Shown: positions 11,516 to 22,963, counted from the stretch's first letter. The stretch: 64,000 nt of DNA from Closterium sp. NIES-65 (GCA_948144175.1 CANXME010000213.1:3666001-3730000); one strand, 5' to 3'. Translations and numbers: made by a program. Notes: generated from the letters alone by a model not told the origin.

Positions 11516-14500
11516 TTTAATCTCTGCTTGGTGTTGAGAACCCTCAAGAAACAGCGAGCTGCAGGTGCTGCACCAGAGGTGCAGGGAGAGAGATAGAAGA
11601 GCAGCTCAAGGAGGTGCGTGCGTGTGTGGGGGGTTGTACTTTTGAAGGAGATGGATGGATGGAGGTGAGGAGGCAGGGCGATGGAGGTGAGAAAAGGAAA
11701 CACACACAAAGTAGAGACTTGAGCATGTTGCGAATGCGCGTCCTGAAATGAATCTCTCTAGTGACGAAACGGCTTCGGGTGTGGTTGTCAAGAACCCCTC
11801 GACAATCATCCTCCTACAAACCCTTTCTCCCTGCCCACCCACCCCTCCCCCTACCCCGCCGCCCTTTACCCGCTGTCATCCTCCTCCCACTCTCCTCCTC
11901 CTCTCCCACTGGTGCAGGTGGACGATGCGATAGCAGCAACGACGCGGAGGCACATCCAGATGCAGGAGGAGAAGGAGCAGTTTGACTTGGCCAGCCATGG
12001 GCTGCTGGGCTCGCTGGAGGCCGAGGTGAGCGTGAGCGTGCTCGGGTCAGGTGATTGTGCTCTTGTGGGTTCAGGCTTGTTTTGGTCAGTTCAGGTGGGA
12101 TCAGGTGGGCTCAGGTGGGTTCAGGTGGGCTCAGGTGGGTTCAGGTGGGCTCAGGTAGGCTCAGGTGGGTGCAGGAGGAGAAGGAGCAGTTCGATTTGGC
12201 CAGCCATGGGCTGCTGGGCTCGCTGGACGCTGAGGTGAGCGGACTGTGTTCAGGTGGGCACGGATGGGCTCAAGTCGGTTCAGGTGGTTTCAGGTGGTCT
12301 GCCATGCTATGCCATGCCCTACCTATGTGCACCACCAGGAGGAGCATCTGAACACGATGAAGCAGCAGGAGCAGAGGTGAGGTGAATTCGCGTTGACTGG
12401 AAATGCAAACGCCATGCCTTGCTATGTCTGTGTGCGTACGCATGACCAGGAGGAGCATCTGAACACGATGCAGCAGCAGCACCAGCAGGACGCCAAGACG
12501 CTGTTCGGCTGGATGGGCTTCCTGGAAGATTCCTGGAAGATGCAGCTTCTCTACATGGAGAGCAAGGACCAGACCTTTAAGTACGTCACTTAGCATCGCC
12601 TTTAGTGGTCTGTCTGTCACTCTTGCCTCTCTTCTTTGCTGCTGCTATGCCCCTCTTCATCCCTGTCTTTCTCTCCCCCTCTCCCTCTCTCCCCTTCCCC
12701 TTCTCTCCGTCTTTACTTCTTGTTCCCTCACCAACCACTTCCTCTCTCCCCGTCCCCCACCCCCTGTCCTTCCCCTCATCCACCTCTGGCCCCACCTCAG
12801 GCAATCCCTGGCGGACCTGTCGTCACGTCTGAGGACCATAGCTGCTCCGCATCTACTCGTGTGCATGGTACGTGCACGCCTGCACTTCCTGCCTCTGCCC
12901 TCTGCCACACTGGCATGATTGCATGCCAAGCATGCGCGCTGGCTGGCTGCCACGAATGCATGCTTGTGTGCTGGTTGGCATGCTTGCATGTGGTGGCCAT
13001 GCCCATATGTCAAGTGCTCTTTCCATCTGACCACTTCGTAAGTCAGTGTGTCTCCTCCTCTCCTCTTTTTTCACCTCCTCTCCTCTCCAATCCTTTCCTG
13101 TTTTCTCCTCCCCGTTCCCGTTCTGCTCCATTCTCCTGTTATCCAATCCCTTTTACCGTTCTCGTTACTTGACGGATCCATTATGTTTTCCTCTCCAATC
13201 CACTCCTCCTCTCCTCCTCCTCTCCTCATCCTCCTCCTCTTCTTCTTCCTCCTCCTCTTCCTCCTCCTCCCCCCACCATCAGGGCAACATGAGGGCATCG
13301 CTCACAGCGCTACAAGCAGCGGCCTCTTCTCTCTCAGCCATTGACACAACCCCGTGAGTGCACTCCTCCTTGCCTTGCACCCCCTCTGTATGCTCGCCTT
13401 CCCTCGCACTCCCTTGCATCCTCCTGCACTCCCTTGCACCTGCCATTTGCGTCCTTGCGCATCTCTTCACGATCCCCCCAACCCTTCTCACAGCTCTTAC
13501 TCCGTCCTATCGCTCTCCCATCCCCCTTCCGTTCCCTTCCCATCCGATCTTACCTCCCTCCGTGCTAATTCCACCACACCTCTTCCCTCTCCTCCCTGCT
13601 TCCCATCCCAAGTTCGTCTGAACTGGACACCACCTCCCCTCGCACCCCATCAGCACTCATTTTGCTCCCCCCCCCTTCACCCACTCCCTCAAAGCTCCTG
13701 CCGAGGGGTGAGACGCCTCAAAAGTCATCCCCACTTCCTCCTTTCATTGGCAGGAGTGAGGACGAAGGGGGTGCAAAGCTGCTGCCAACGACTGGTGGCG
13801 AGCGCATGAGAGCAGAAGAGAAATACCTACAAGCAGAATCACAGGTGCGATGTTTTCTCCTCGAAAATGTCTCAAAACGGGCGCTGTTTCTCCACACAAT
13901 CTCGCCCCTTCACTCTTTTCCTCCCTCGCTCTTTCCCTCCTCACTCTCTCTCTCACTTCCACTCTAGGTTGCTCCGTGCAGTATCTCTGCTGTATATCTT
14001 TCCCTTTTTCCACCCACACTGTAGGTGTATATCTTCTAGCTTATCTAGCCTATCTAACTTATCTAGCTTATCTAGCTTATCTAGCTTATCTAGCTTATCT
14101 AGCTTGTCTAGCTTGTCTAGCTTGTCTAGCTTGTCTAGCTTGTCTAGCTTGTCTAGCTTGTCTAGCTTGCTTCTCTAGCTTCTCTAGCTTCTCTAGCTTC
14201 TCTAGCTTCTCTAGCTTCTCTAGCTTCTCTAGCTTCTCTAGCTTCTCTAGCTTCTCTAGCTTCTCTAGCTTATCTAGCTTATCTAGCTTATCTAGCTTAT
14301 CTAGCTTATCTAGCTAATCTAGCTTATCTAGCCTATCTAGCTTATCCGCCTATACCCCGCTCCCTCTGCCTTGCTGTTCTATTCCATGGTGAACCTACCA
14401 CTTTTTTCTTCCCCGCTTGCTGCTGATCACTTCCCGGCTTCCTCCCCCCCATCCTCTCCCCTTCCTCTTCCACCTCCCTGTCCCACCGAATGCTCTCAGA

Positions 14501-15687
14501 TGAAGCGAGCAGTGGCGATGGCAGATAAAGCACGGGCTGAGTGGGAGCATCTCAACTCTCTGCCCCTGTAAGAACCTTCTCTTCACCCCTCTTCGAATCT
14601 CATCTCATCTCATCTCATATTTTCTCGTAGTAGCTCGTCTCACTGCAACTCAGGTTGTGAGATCATTCTTGCCATTACCTGCCACCTGCCTTTTGGCTCC
14701 ACCCCTTTCTTTTGCACTTGCAAAGGGAAGAAGCTGAATTGGTTTATTATTATTATTATTATTATTGACAGAAAAGCTGCTCTTTAGGGATAAAATATTC
14801 TCTTATTGCTGCATGCCTCCCGTTCCTATGCCATCTCACTTTCAATTCTCTTTTTCTTGTCTTCTCTTCATTTTGCCTCCCTTCCATTCTCGTTCTCTTC
14901 TCTTCCCCTCACTCCTTTCCTCTTGCCACCTCTCGCTCGCTTCTCCCTTTCCCACTGCAGGTTCCCAGAGGGCAGTGACGACCCTGACCACAGGCAGCTA
15001 GCACAAGCCCTCCAAGACATGGAAACCATGAAGCTAGAGCTCCTAGGCTTGCCGACACCCACCCTCCTTTATCACTCCCACCACTCCTACCACCATCACC
15101 ACCAACAACAGCAGCACTTCAACAGATCACGTGACCAGCAGCAATCCGCGTCGCCCTCCTCCTCATTCTCCCCGTCTGTTTCCCTCCCTCCCACCTACCG
15201 CCGCTCCTCTCCGTCCTCCCACTGGCCCGGGGCGGCCATGGCTGCTGGAATGCGTTCCTTCAATCTCGGAGCTTCTCTGTCTAATCCTCTCTCGGGTAGT
15301 CTCAGCAACCCCAGCTCCAGTTCACGCTCTCCCCGAACCTCTGACTTTGGCCGGTCTGCCTCTGCTTCGTCTGACGGCCTGGGAAGGACAGGTTCGGACC
15401 GGACCGGCCATCAAATGTCGCGGCACGAGAGTCTCTTTGGTTCCATGCTTGGTTCGGTGGGCGGTGACCATCAGCAGGATCGGCCGAAGCTGAGCCAGCG
15501 AATGGCAGCAGCAGCAGCTAGGGCTGCTGCGGTGGCAGCATCGGCTGCAGGGAACTTGAGCAGCAGTGCTGCTGCTGCAGCTGCAGGTGTGGGTGTTGGC
15601 ATTGGTGGTGGTACTGGCGGTGGTGGTGAAGACGAGTTTGGCGGGGAGAGGGATGGAAGGGTTAGTGTTGTTCAGGAGGATGAGTAA
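5077..15687 (+). CDS. Conserved plant coiled-coil protein, 17 exons
   Basis: Exons: 5077-5244, 5667-6134, 6883-6978, 7329-7381, 7844-7937, 8123-8196, 8808-9336, 9795-9908, 10838-10914, 11308-11440, 11918-12025, 12450-12580, 12801-12867, 13283-13353, 13754-13844, 14500-14567, 14961-15687. All are GT/AG and the phases join, giving about 1022 residues. The start MSWFRSALNRA and the block NLNNFRHAVRRLDEV match a plant family of function unknown to me (N-terminal MSW(L/F)RSAV, then a RRWLxALKE helix). Further family blocks are PLTFRDVFLCSKALE, IMEPPSPQEEQ, SRKELLRMASDAVAGLKL and GWMGFLEDSWKMQL. Exons 6-13 are charged and heptad-like, which suggests a coiled-coil rod. Exon 2 is Gly/Glu-rich, exon 7 has Ala and Gly runs, and exon 17 has a His/Gln/Ser-rich tail. 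No signal peptide or membrane span is seen. Several exon edges are duplicated in introns (separate entries). Confidence 0.83.
6727..6799 (+). repeat. Decayed copy of the exon 3 edge plus palindrome remnant
   Basis: 6730-6776 resembles the start of exon 3 (6872-6930; shared reading VLFHD-ANPGV) but runs into a stop. It is followed at about 6779-6799 by cttcaagtcaaactaaaagg, a weak relative of the TTTTGAGTCGACTCAAAA motif. Confidence 0.55.
8195..8318 (+). repeat. GTGGGCA/GTGGGTA tandem repeat in intron 6
   Basis: A 7-base unit repeated about 17 times straight after the exon 6 donor. Confidence 0.9.
8405..8528 (+). repeat. 12-bp CCTTCATCTGCC tandem repeat
   Basis: About ten near-identical copies in intron 6. 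All six frames stay open by periodicity, not by coding. Confidence 0.9.
8641..8880 (+). repeat. Tandem duplication of the exon 7 start (168-bp step)
   Basis: Acceptor plus first 24 codons (reading LEAEEERIKQLMDEKMETLS) appear at 8641 and again at 8808, each after a CAG. The first copy reaches a stop before any donor that keeps frame, so I take the second as exon 7. The inter-copy spacer is only about 90 bases. Confidence 0.8.
9388..9410 (+). repeat. Poly-C tract
   Basis: Uninterrupted C run of about 20 bases in intron 7. A second C run lies at about 9726-9740. Confidence 0.9.
9515..9635 (+). repeat. 48-bp repeat carrying the palindrome
   Basis: Three copies of a unit containing actgaggcccaagccatg are separated by two copies of CTTTTGAGTCGACTCCAAAG (9541-9560 and 9589-9608). 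They lie in intron 7. Confidence 0.85.
9966..10130 (+). repeat. Intron 8 duplication with palindrome junction
   Basis: cggttctgggtgctggcgtg and its following TGGGCTGGGGTTGG-like run occur at about 9974 and again at about 10063. Between them lies CTTTTGAGTTGATTCAAAAG (10036-10055). Confidence 0.8.
10543..10703 (+). repeat. (CCCCT)n microsatellite
   Basis: About 30 pentamer units in intron 8. The long S/P/L-rich frames here are artefacts of the repeat. Confidence 0.95.
10726..10771 (+). repeat. Copy of the exon 9 start followed by palindrome
   Basis: ggtggagcgcatgagggag at about 10731 matches the start of exon 9 at 10837 (ggtggagcgcacgagggag). It is followed at once by TTTTTGAGTCGACTAAAAC (10750-10768). 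Confidence 0.8.
10905..11075 (+). repeat. 20-bp minisatellite over the exon 9 donor
   Basis: The unit gcaggtgattgcaacagagg occurs about eight times. The first unit contains the real donor of exon 9 (GCAG|GTGATT at 10914/10915), so the donor sequence itself has been amplified into the intron. Confidence 0.9.
11534..11620 (+). repeat. Copy of the exon 10 end with donor, after a palindrome remnant
   Basis: 11553-11620 repeats the last part of exon 10 and its donor (gagctgcaggtgctgcacca ... ggaggtgcgtgcg) with small changes. TTGAGAACCCTCAA at 11534-11547 precedes it, an inverted-repeat remnant of the junction motif. Confidence 0.75.
12050..12234 (+). repeat. TCAGGTGGGY repeat and partial exon 11 copy
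   Basis: A 10-base repeat (12070-12172) leads into a copy of the last 60 bases of exon 11 with its donor (12175-12234). The copy is in frame (20 codons) and has AG and GT borders, so it could act as an alternative exon. Confidence 0.75.
12339..12376 (+). repeat. Partial copy of the exon 12 start
   Basis: gaggagcatctgaacacgat, after a CAG, occurs here and at 12450, where the full exon begins. This copy ends at an early GTGAGG. Confidence 0.75.
13200..13272 (+). repeat. CTC/TTC-rich microsatellite
   Basis: CCTCCTCTTC-type run forming the pyrimidine tract before the exon 14 acceptor. Confidence 0.85.
14030..14345 (+). repeat. 9-bp TCTAGCTTN minisatellite in variant blocks
   Basis: About 34 units of TCTAGCTT plus A, G or C, ordered in blocks: TTA units, then TTG units, then TTC units, then TTA again. 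It lies in intron 15. Confidence 0.95.
14743..14767 (+). repeat. (ATT)n microsatellite
   Basis: About eight ATT units in intron 16. Confidence 0.9.
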
Positions 15688-16029
15688 GCTACCTAGGTTG
15701 GCAAGAGGTTGAGAAAGTAAAGAAGACGCAGGAGTTGTGTGGGACAAAGGGGAAAGGGAGAGAAGGTGTGGGGAAGTGGGGAGTGAGGAACGTGGAGGGT
15801 TGATTTCATGTGTTATAAATCGCTCTTGAATGACCCATGGATATGTATACTATGCTTTCACATAAACAGGACTTCACATTACTCAAGGTACATTCCGCTG
15901 TGGACACTTTCTCAAAGGAAGTGTCTGAATCGATTGTGTTGTGACGCGTACTTACAGCATATGCTGCCAGGTGTCCGAATTCTGGACCGCTCTTCTTTGT
16001 AGCAAAAGGTATTTTTCATTGGGTGGTGT
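15688..16029 (+). other. 3' flank of the coiled-coil gene
   Basis: Probable 3' UTR followed by the insertion site of copia A. Contains one arm of a dispersed repeat (15890-15940) that recurs inverted at 35068-35120. Confidence 0.5.
15890..15940 (+). repeat. Dispersed repeat, arm 1
   Basis: ggtacattccgctgtggaca and the following ctttctcaaaggaagtgtc match the reverse complement of 35068-35120 with a few changes. The copies lie on either side of the transposon nest. Confidence 0.7.
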
Positions 16030-16202
16030 TGTTGGAATAACCGGAAGGTTATAAACATTCCCAAAGGTATTCCACTGTGCCAAGTAACGCAATAGCTCAT
16101 ATAGAGCATGCGGAAGGTCGAGGGTCATCCTAAGGTCAACCGTCGAAGGAAGTCAACGGTCGTGACCCTTGACCATCCAGTAACGGCACGACAGTTGCTC
16201 AC

Positions 16203-16664
16203 CAGGCCTCTGGATAGGATTTGAACCAGTCTTTCTCATAAGGGTAACCAGCTGCTTTCACTCTTTCTGTAAGGGTACCAGGCAAGCACCACTCTTTCTT
16301 GTAAGGGTTTAAACCAAACTATAACTTTTCATGTAAAATAACTAGTAGATTTTAGGCGTGACGACTTAGCACAATGGGTCTTTTAGTGAATGGGATGCGA
16401 TATCGATACTTGTGGGAGGCATTTGGTGGGCAAAGTTGTCCATATGACTCGGTTTCTTCGAGCTACTTTACTTTTTGAGGAGGATGTATGTTCCCGATCA
16501 GTGCGACTGCACCACTTCACTCTGAAATATCAGGGTCCTAAACATATTCACTTTTTCCTGTAAGTGTCAGAAAAAAATCCACTTTGTAAAGTAAGGGTCC
16601 GAATCAGAACACACCCTTATAGTAAGGGTCATAAGGGTGATTCACCCTTATATCAAGAGGCCTG
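16203..16664. mobile_element. hAT-type MITE, 462 bp
   Basis: The ends are CAGGCCTCTGGATA and, inverted, CAGGCCTCTTGATA (13 of 14 match). An 8-base direct repeat, TTGCTCAC, flanks it (16195-16202 and 16665-16672). It fits the hAT target pattern nTnnnnAn. The uninterrupted site is seen in the 3' LTR at about 31690. AAGGGT/ACCCTT motifs recur near both ends, as subterminal transposase sites do in hAT elements. There is no coding capacity. Confidence 0.85.
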
Positions 16665-16722
16665 TTGCTCACTGCAACATGGTAAATGTCGAGCATGGCA
16701 ATAGTCGTGGTTACTGTAGCTA

Positions 16723-18105
16723 CCGTATACTCCCGGACAAAACACCCCCCCATAATTGTACACCCCCGGGTAGCTTGTGCGGGGTGGGTGTTATGATAGA
16801 CCTCGTTTCTACTATACCCCCCTTTTTGGCTGATTTTCTATAACACCCCCCTTTTCTTACATATTCATTATTATAGTCGTTAACGAGTAGCTGCAATACG
16901 GAAGAATATCGTGTGAATTTCTCCCTCAAGGAAATTTCGCGGTACATCCAAAGGCAATCTGCCGAGATTTGCCCCCTCCCACTATTTCTCTGTTGCCACG
17001 TGCAGGTGAATCTTCCGTTGCAAGTGGCAAGAGAGGTGCCACATGGCATTTTCGTGAGGGCGATGAAGTTCGAGGCCGAAACTCACATTCGCGCCTCAGG
17101 CAGTGATGCTAAAAGGACCAGCAAAACACCCACATTGACTAATAAAAAAAACACTAACACTAAAATATGCCATATGTAAAGACCCGGGTATTATGCATTT
17201 TTTCCTATGAGGAGACCCCCCCCATTTTTTCCCTGTATTTTTAGCTATACCCTAGGTGTCAAACTTAGCTTAGAACCTAGGAAACTAGGTGAGGGTGTCG
17301 AGAGTAACGAGAGGGAAGAAGGTTCAATAAAGGGCAAAGGTACAAAGATATAGGCAAGAACTAGGGTAATGAGGTGCACCACCAAACGGGAAACATAACT
17401 ACACTAACACTACAAACAATTATATAAATATGAATAACATATTTCGACACACCCCCATAATTGTTTGCAGGTGTGAGTGTAGTAACGCCCCCTAAAGAGG
17501 GTACACCATACAGAGTGCAGCGGAAGTAGCAGCAGTAGGCATGAGCAGTGACAACCAGTGCAGTGGTAGCAGATTCAGCTGTAGCAACCCTGAGCCAAAG
17601 CAGAAACACAAAGCAGAAAAAGTAGCAAGTGTAGGGGCGGCAGGTCGCCTGAGGAGCAGGCTCTGTGGCTGCAATGTGCAGCAAGACAGCAGCGGCTCGA
17701 CGGCAGCACCTGCAGGCCCCAGCAGCAGAAAACAAAAAACAGGGCAGGTGGCGACAGGGGCGACAGCTGGAGGTGCCATAGTAGCAGCGGGCGACAGCAG
17801 CAGATGCCTGGCTGCAGGAGGAGGAGCCGAGAGAACGCAGAAAACAGAGAACAGAAGGGAGAGAGGAGGAATGAGGAGGCGGCTGCGGCTGGTGCTGAAG
17901 CCACGCTCCCACCACCCCCTCACCCTCCCCCCCCACAGCGACTGGCGCTGCAGGGAGAGAGCAGAGGAGGTGGGCAGCGGCTAGCGCTGCAGAGTCCCTC
18001 CCGCCACGCCTTCACCCTCCCCCCCACAGCAGGACGCACGGCCCAGCGGCAAAGAGCAGAAGGGTGTGGCGGCCAGGCTAGGGTGTTATGTCCGGGAGAA
18101 TACGG
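16723..18105. mobile_element. 1.38-kb TA-flanked inverted-repeat element, non-autonomous
   Basis: Inverted ends of 25 bases with two mismatches: CCGTATACTCCCGGAC... against CCGTATTCTCCCGGAC.... It is flanked by TA on both sides (16721-16722 and 18106-18107); the empty site gtagctatgtaa is preserved in the 3' LTR at about 31741. TA duplication suggests the Tc1/mariner superfamily, but no transposase is present. The inside holds AT-rich sequence, an acacccccataattg motif twice (about 16744 and 17452), and a GC-rich Ala/Gly/Ser-coding-like part (17500-18060) with no domain I recognise. Confidence 0.8.
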
Positions 18106-18257
18106 TATGTAACAGATTTTATCCTATCTACTTGATCCTTTGGTTATATCAACATGGTATGAGAGCAAGAGTGGATTATAAGATCTGCCAAGTCCTCGTT
18201 CTTCCTAGAACAATCTCGTTATAAACTTACTCAATACATTTCTAAGTCTGCAAAATC

Positions 18258-21200
18258 ATGGCCCCTGAAGGGAAAGCTACTGCAGACTCACCGGGCCCAC
18301 CACCAGCAACGACTAATGCGCCATCAGCGGTGACCTCCGTCAGCGCCGCTGTCGTTGAGCAGCTAGTCGCACGCATCAACGCTCTTGAGAGCCATCAAGC
18401 AATGAGCGTTGACGGCTCCAGCTACGCCAGAGGAGTTGCTGGACTCCCTCTCCCTAGGGAAGACCGCCGCGTCAACTCCGAGAGGTCTTTCACCATTGAC
18501 AATCGTCAAGGCTCAGCTCCTGCACAAGACAACCCACAACGAGCACAATCAGAAATCGTCTCTATGCAAACCAAGTTTGTATTGACTTCAAAACTAAAGA
18601 CCTCAATTCCTTTTAACGGCAATGATTTCTACACGTGGAGCTTCGAATTTGAGCTTCTCGCGACAACCGCTCAGATCTGGATGTATTACGACGGGAGCCT
18701 ACCTTTTCCTACGGAAGGCACCATCCAAGAGAAGCATCAAGACTACCACGAATCCCTCCTCCCGTATACCGCTCTCCTTCGAAATCTCTCACGTGAAGAG
18801 CAGCTTTGCATCCGTCCCTACAAAACGGAATAGGCTCCCGCGCACACGTCCTGGGAACACCTGCGCAACTCATACATGGCAACAGATCCAGTCACTATGA
18901 GTCGTCTGCTCAGCCAGTTGACTTCGGTTAAAATGAAGCAAGAGGAGAAGGCGGGACCGTATGTTAACCGGTGCCGCAATCTGCGCGATCAAGTCAAAAA
19001 GTGCGGTGGGACCGATCCCGACGACATGTTCATTTCGATGGTCATATTTGGCCTTGGCCCTGACTGGCGACAATGTCAGTCACTCCTTTGCGCCCGAGCA
19101 ACAATATTGGAGTCGGCTCTATGCGCCACGCTCCTTTCTGAACAAAAGGAGATTGACCTGTACAATGAGAAGAATGTCAAACGGGAGAAATTAGCCTTCT
19201 ACACAGGAGCGTCACAAGGGGAGCAGCGCGGAAAGAAAGGAGCTTTCTGCAAATACTGCAAGAAGTCTGGCCACACTATCGACCGGTGCTACAAGCGTCA
19301 GGCTGCTGATGAACGGCGCAGCGCCCTCAGTCAGCAACCCTCGGCACAAACAAAACCTTCTACCGCAACCTCCACTGTGTCACCTCCCTCCGTTGCCAGC
19401 ACTTCTCAATCTCCTGCACTCATCACGGCGAAGGATGAAGGGAAAGGGACAATCATGAGCTGCATGGCTCGCCGCATCAGAGGGTTCCGATACTACGATC
19501 GAGTAACATTCGCACTTAACGATCCCATCAACCATGTTGCGCCCAACCCAGACAATGACCCAACAGTCTATACCCGGATCGATCGTCCCTAAGACATTCC
19601 ACCCGACTTCGAGCTCCCTCCGCCTACTCCGGAATCGCCGCCGAGCAACTCCGCAAACAGATACTTCGCTCTCTCACCGTACACTGGCGACTTTGATCGC
19701 ATCGTCACGCCCAAAATCGCCAACATCGCACGCCAACGTCACGAGGATTTCAACACCTGGTACTTCGACAGTTGCTGCGGGCAGCACATGGTGGGATCGC
19801 CGACGTTCATTAGCAACTCAAAACGCATGCGACGACCCTGTGAAATCACCGTCGCCAACAATGGGAAGATGAAGGCATATGCCATTAGCGAAATATACCT
19901 CGAAGCCAATGATACGAAGTTCACTATTCACATCGGAGACGTCATCGTCGCACCTGAACTGCAATACAATCTACTCTCCTCAGCTCAGCTCATGCGGTGC
20001 GGAGTCGACATTCACAGCAATCGTAAGGATAAAACCTTCGAGCTATTCTACAACGAAACTTACATCGGGAAGGCAATCGATGACGATGGAGTTTTCGTGC
20101 TGCAATTCTCGACCCAAGGCACTACCGGCGATTCCGACCGCACACTACTGCTGAAGACAACTCCCACGAAGCCACCAACATGGTCGCATCCCGACGAGAT
20201 GGATCTCGAGCGGCCTGCCTCAGATGGCCTTCTGCGTCTGGACACCGTTCTGACCGCCTCGACTTTCAATCCTGCAGAGACCGGACCTACCACAATGGAA
20301 GAAGACAGCGGCACGTCAAAACCTGTAGCACAAACCACCGAGGAAAACAAGACAGCCGAAACAGGCTGGACGAGCACTCCCGAGCCCACGCTCGGGCCTT
20401 GGGGAGAAATCCTAACTCCAGAAGAAGCAGCCGCAAGTGGATGGGACGCTGTCTCAACAGGAGAAGTCGGCACAACCAGATGGGAAACCTCAGCTGAAGC
20501 GGAACGAGTCCATGACGAAGCAGCTGGGCTACCTCCTGCGGAAGTCGCCGCCATCGACCCATATTGGGCAACACGCAGCACCAGCTGGGGCGGTCCCCCT
20601 CTCCCCAATCAATATGCTCCTAACACACCAGAACCAATGGAAGAAGAGTCAGCAGAAGAAGTAACTTACGAATTCTTCAGAGAAGCAGCAGAATTACCAC
20701 CACCTACCGAAGAGCCGCTGCCGCCACAACAAGATCCACAGGAAATTGAAGTCATCGGAGCCGAGTACATCTACTTCCGAATTCCCATAAAGGGACTTCT
20801 AGTTCGCGATTGGCCCAATCAGTGCCTGCTTGTCACCGGAGACCAGGTCGATGCCGGCGACACCGACGACATCATCGGTATCCCTCACGCGCTTCTGGAA
20901 CGAAAGACAATTCACGCGTTCGCCGCCGACACCGACGCCGCCGCCGATGCAGGACCTGAAGGGAGGCAAACGACGAAGCAGCGCGACACAAATATTATCA
21001 GAAAACAATCGGCTACCATGCGGAACCAGAAACATGGCATCAACGGCTCGGACATCCCTCTCACGCCACGCTAAAAAATTCACTCAAGGCCGAAGTCTTC
21101 GACGACAACGCACTACTCCTGCCCCGAAACGGTTCCCTCGCCACGGACTCAGCTGACCTTCCTTGCACCGTCTGCCCCATAGCAACACTCAACCACAAGC

Positions 21201-22643
21201 CATTTCCCGACTTACCTCCAGGTTACGAACGCTACAAGCTACTGGATAAAGTCTACGGCGACTTCATGGGTCTCAGTCAGAGCGGTCTCGACGGCGAACA
21301 ATACACACTCACCTTCATCGACACATCTACTCGCTATGTCTCGGCCGTCAACACTGACTGCAGGTCACTAGCCTTCGAGTGCTTCATTGCGTGGATGAAG
21401 CGGGCTGAGCGCCAGTTTGGATTGAAACTCAAGGCATGGCAGACGGACAGAGCCCTGGAGTTCTTCTCAGACGAGTTCAAGGAACTCTTCAAACAGAAGG
21501 GGATTGAGCACCTGGTGTCCCTGCCCTACGCCCACGAACAGCAAGGTGTAGCAAAACGGACAAACAAAAGCCTCGCCACGCGGATGAGGGCCCTGATGAA
21601 GCAATCGGCCATCCCAACCAAATATTGGCCGTTTGCAATGAACCACGCTGTTCGGTTGCACAAATTGTTGTCCTTGCAAAGCCTCGAGAACAACAACTCC
21701 CCCTACAGGGCATGGACGGGCAGAAAAGCGGATACGCATCTGCTTTGAGTGTTCGGCTGCATGGTACAGTATAGACCCCATACTGCCAGGACCGGAAAAT
21801 TTGCTGACCGGGCACGATGGGGCATCCACCTCGGGATCGAAAAGGAATTCAAGGCGTGGATCGTGCTGGACTACGCGACACACGAGGTGACGAAATCACG
21901 TGACCGCATCTTCTATGAGAAGCCAACTCTGCCTCTTTTCAAGGAACACCAGGAAGCCGACAAGCTACCGGAGAGGCTCTTTGAGGGCCATCGCATCTTC
22001 CCCACGTCACACGACAAAGCTGACCTGGCGGAAGATGCAGACGCAGCCGATATCACCCAAATGGACTCCGCCCCGGGCATCCCCCTTACAAGTCCACTCA
22101 GATCTCCAACATTTATACCTCTACACCAACCCGATCCCGACGATACAACACGCGAAGCTCACGACTACAACAGTGAGGCGCGCCGATCCCTGGATGCCTA
22201 GTTACCACAGCCCAACTCGTTGCAAGACATCCTCTGCCTCGGCAACGGAAGTCACGACGACGTGGTCAAAGTTACCAGCTTCCACGACTACAATCGTCTT
22301 CACTACGAAAAGACTGACGAAACCGGTCTGTGTGTTCTCGGTCTTGCTGTTGCTGTTTGCCACATTTCTCCCAAGGAACCAACCACCGTCCGCCAAGCTC
22401 TGTCCGGCCCCGACAGCGAGAAATGGAGAGCAGCTATGGCGGCAGAAGTCGCGTCGTTGAACAAACGCGGCACATGGAAGCTAATCCCTCAAACATCGGC
22501 AAAGGGGAGGAAAATTCTCAGCGGTAAATGGGTCTTTCGCATCAAGACCCTGGCGGACGGTTCGATCGACAAATACAAAGCGCGGTGGGTGGTGCGGGGT
22601 TTTGAACAAACGCACCTGGTGGACTTCACTCTCACCTACGCAC
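18258..22643 (+). pseudogene. Copia A gag-pol, 5' part (broken)
   Basis: Gag starts at ATG 18258. A CCHC knuckle (CKYCKKSGHTIDRC) lies at about 19246-19290. The protease region is at about 19755-19800 (FDSCCGQHM). The integrase core is at about 21250-21750, with Asp residues present, but the usual catalytic Glu reads Lys (GVAKRTN). The RT N-terminus (GKWVFRIKTLADGS) ends at 22643. In-frame stops are at 18831, 19590, 21072, 21746 and 22199. The frame changes between 21074 and 21266. It cannot encode a working polyprotein. RT continues at 30214, beyond copia B. Confidence 0.88.
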
Positions 22644-22648
22644 CAGTC

Positions 22649-22766
22649 TGTGAAGAATGAATGAACTAGCAAGCAGGTAGGTACAAGTAGGAAAACCTAG
22701 AAATGTTGTACCCCATATTGTCTACCCCACTATAGCCTACATAGACTATAGCATAAGAGTTTGACA
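22649..22766 (-). repeat. 3' LTR of copia B
   Basis: 118 bp, TG...CA ends on the minus strand, next to the target duplication CAGTC at 22644-22648. Confidence 0.9.
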
Positions 22767-22963
22767 CACCCCCATAGGCAAAGTGGGGGAGAACAAGAGG
22801 TCACAAGACCAGTCAAGCAAAGCAAAGCAAGCTCAGGGTGGATCACAACGTCACCACACAGTCGGAGCACAAGAGCAAGGCCACAAGGCCAGTTCACATG
22901 CAAGATCATATATAAAGGTAAACAAGCAAGTGCAGGTATAGAAAGATCACAGTACAAGCAAGG

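Larger units (their letters stand above)
16030..18151 (+). repeat. 5' LTR of copia A, split by two insertions
   Basis: LTR pieces are 16030-16202, 16673-16722 and 18108-18151. Removing the inserts restores the order seen in the 3' LTR, apart from a deletion of about 140 bases. Confidence 0.88.

Noticed and set aside
17541-17984. Possible transposase in the TA-flanked element
   Set aside because: The frame is Ala/Gly/Arg-rich low complexity without a DDE or helix-turn-helix pattern.
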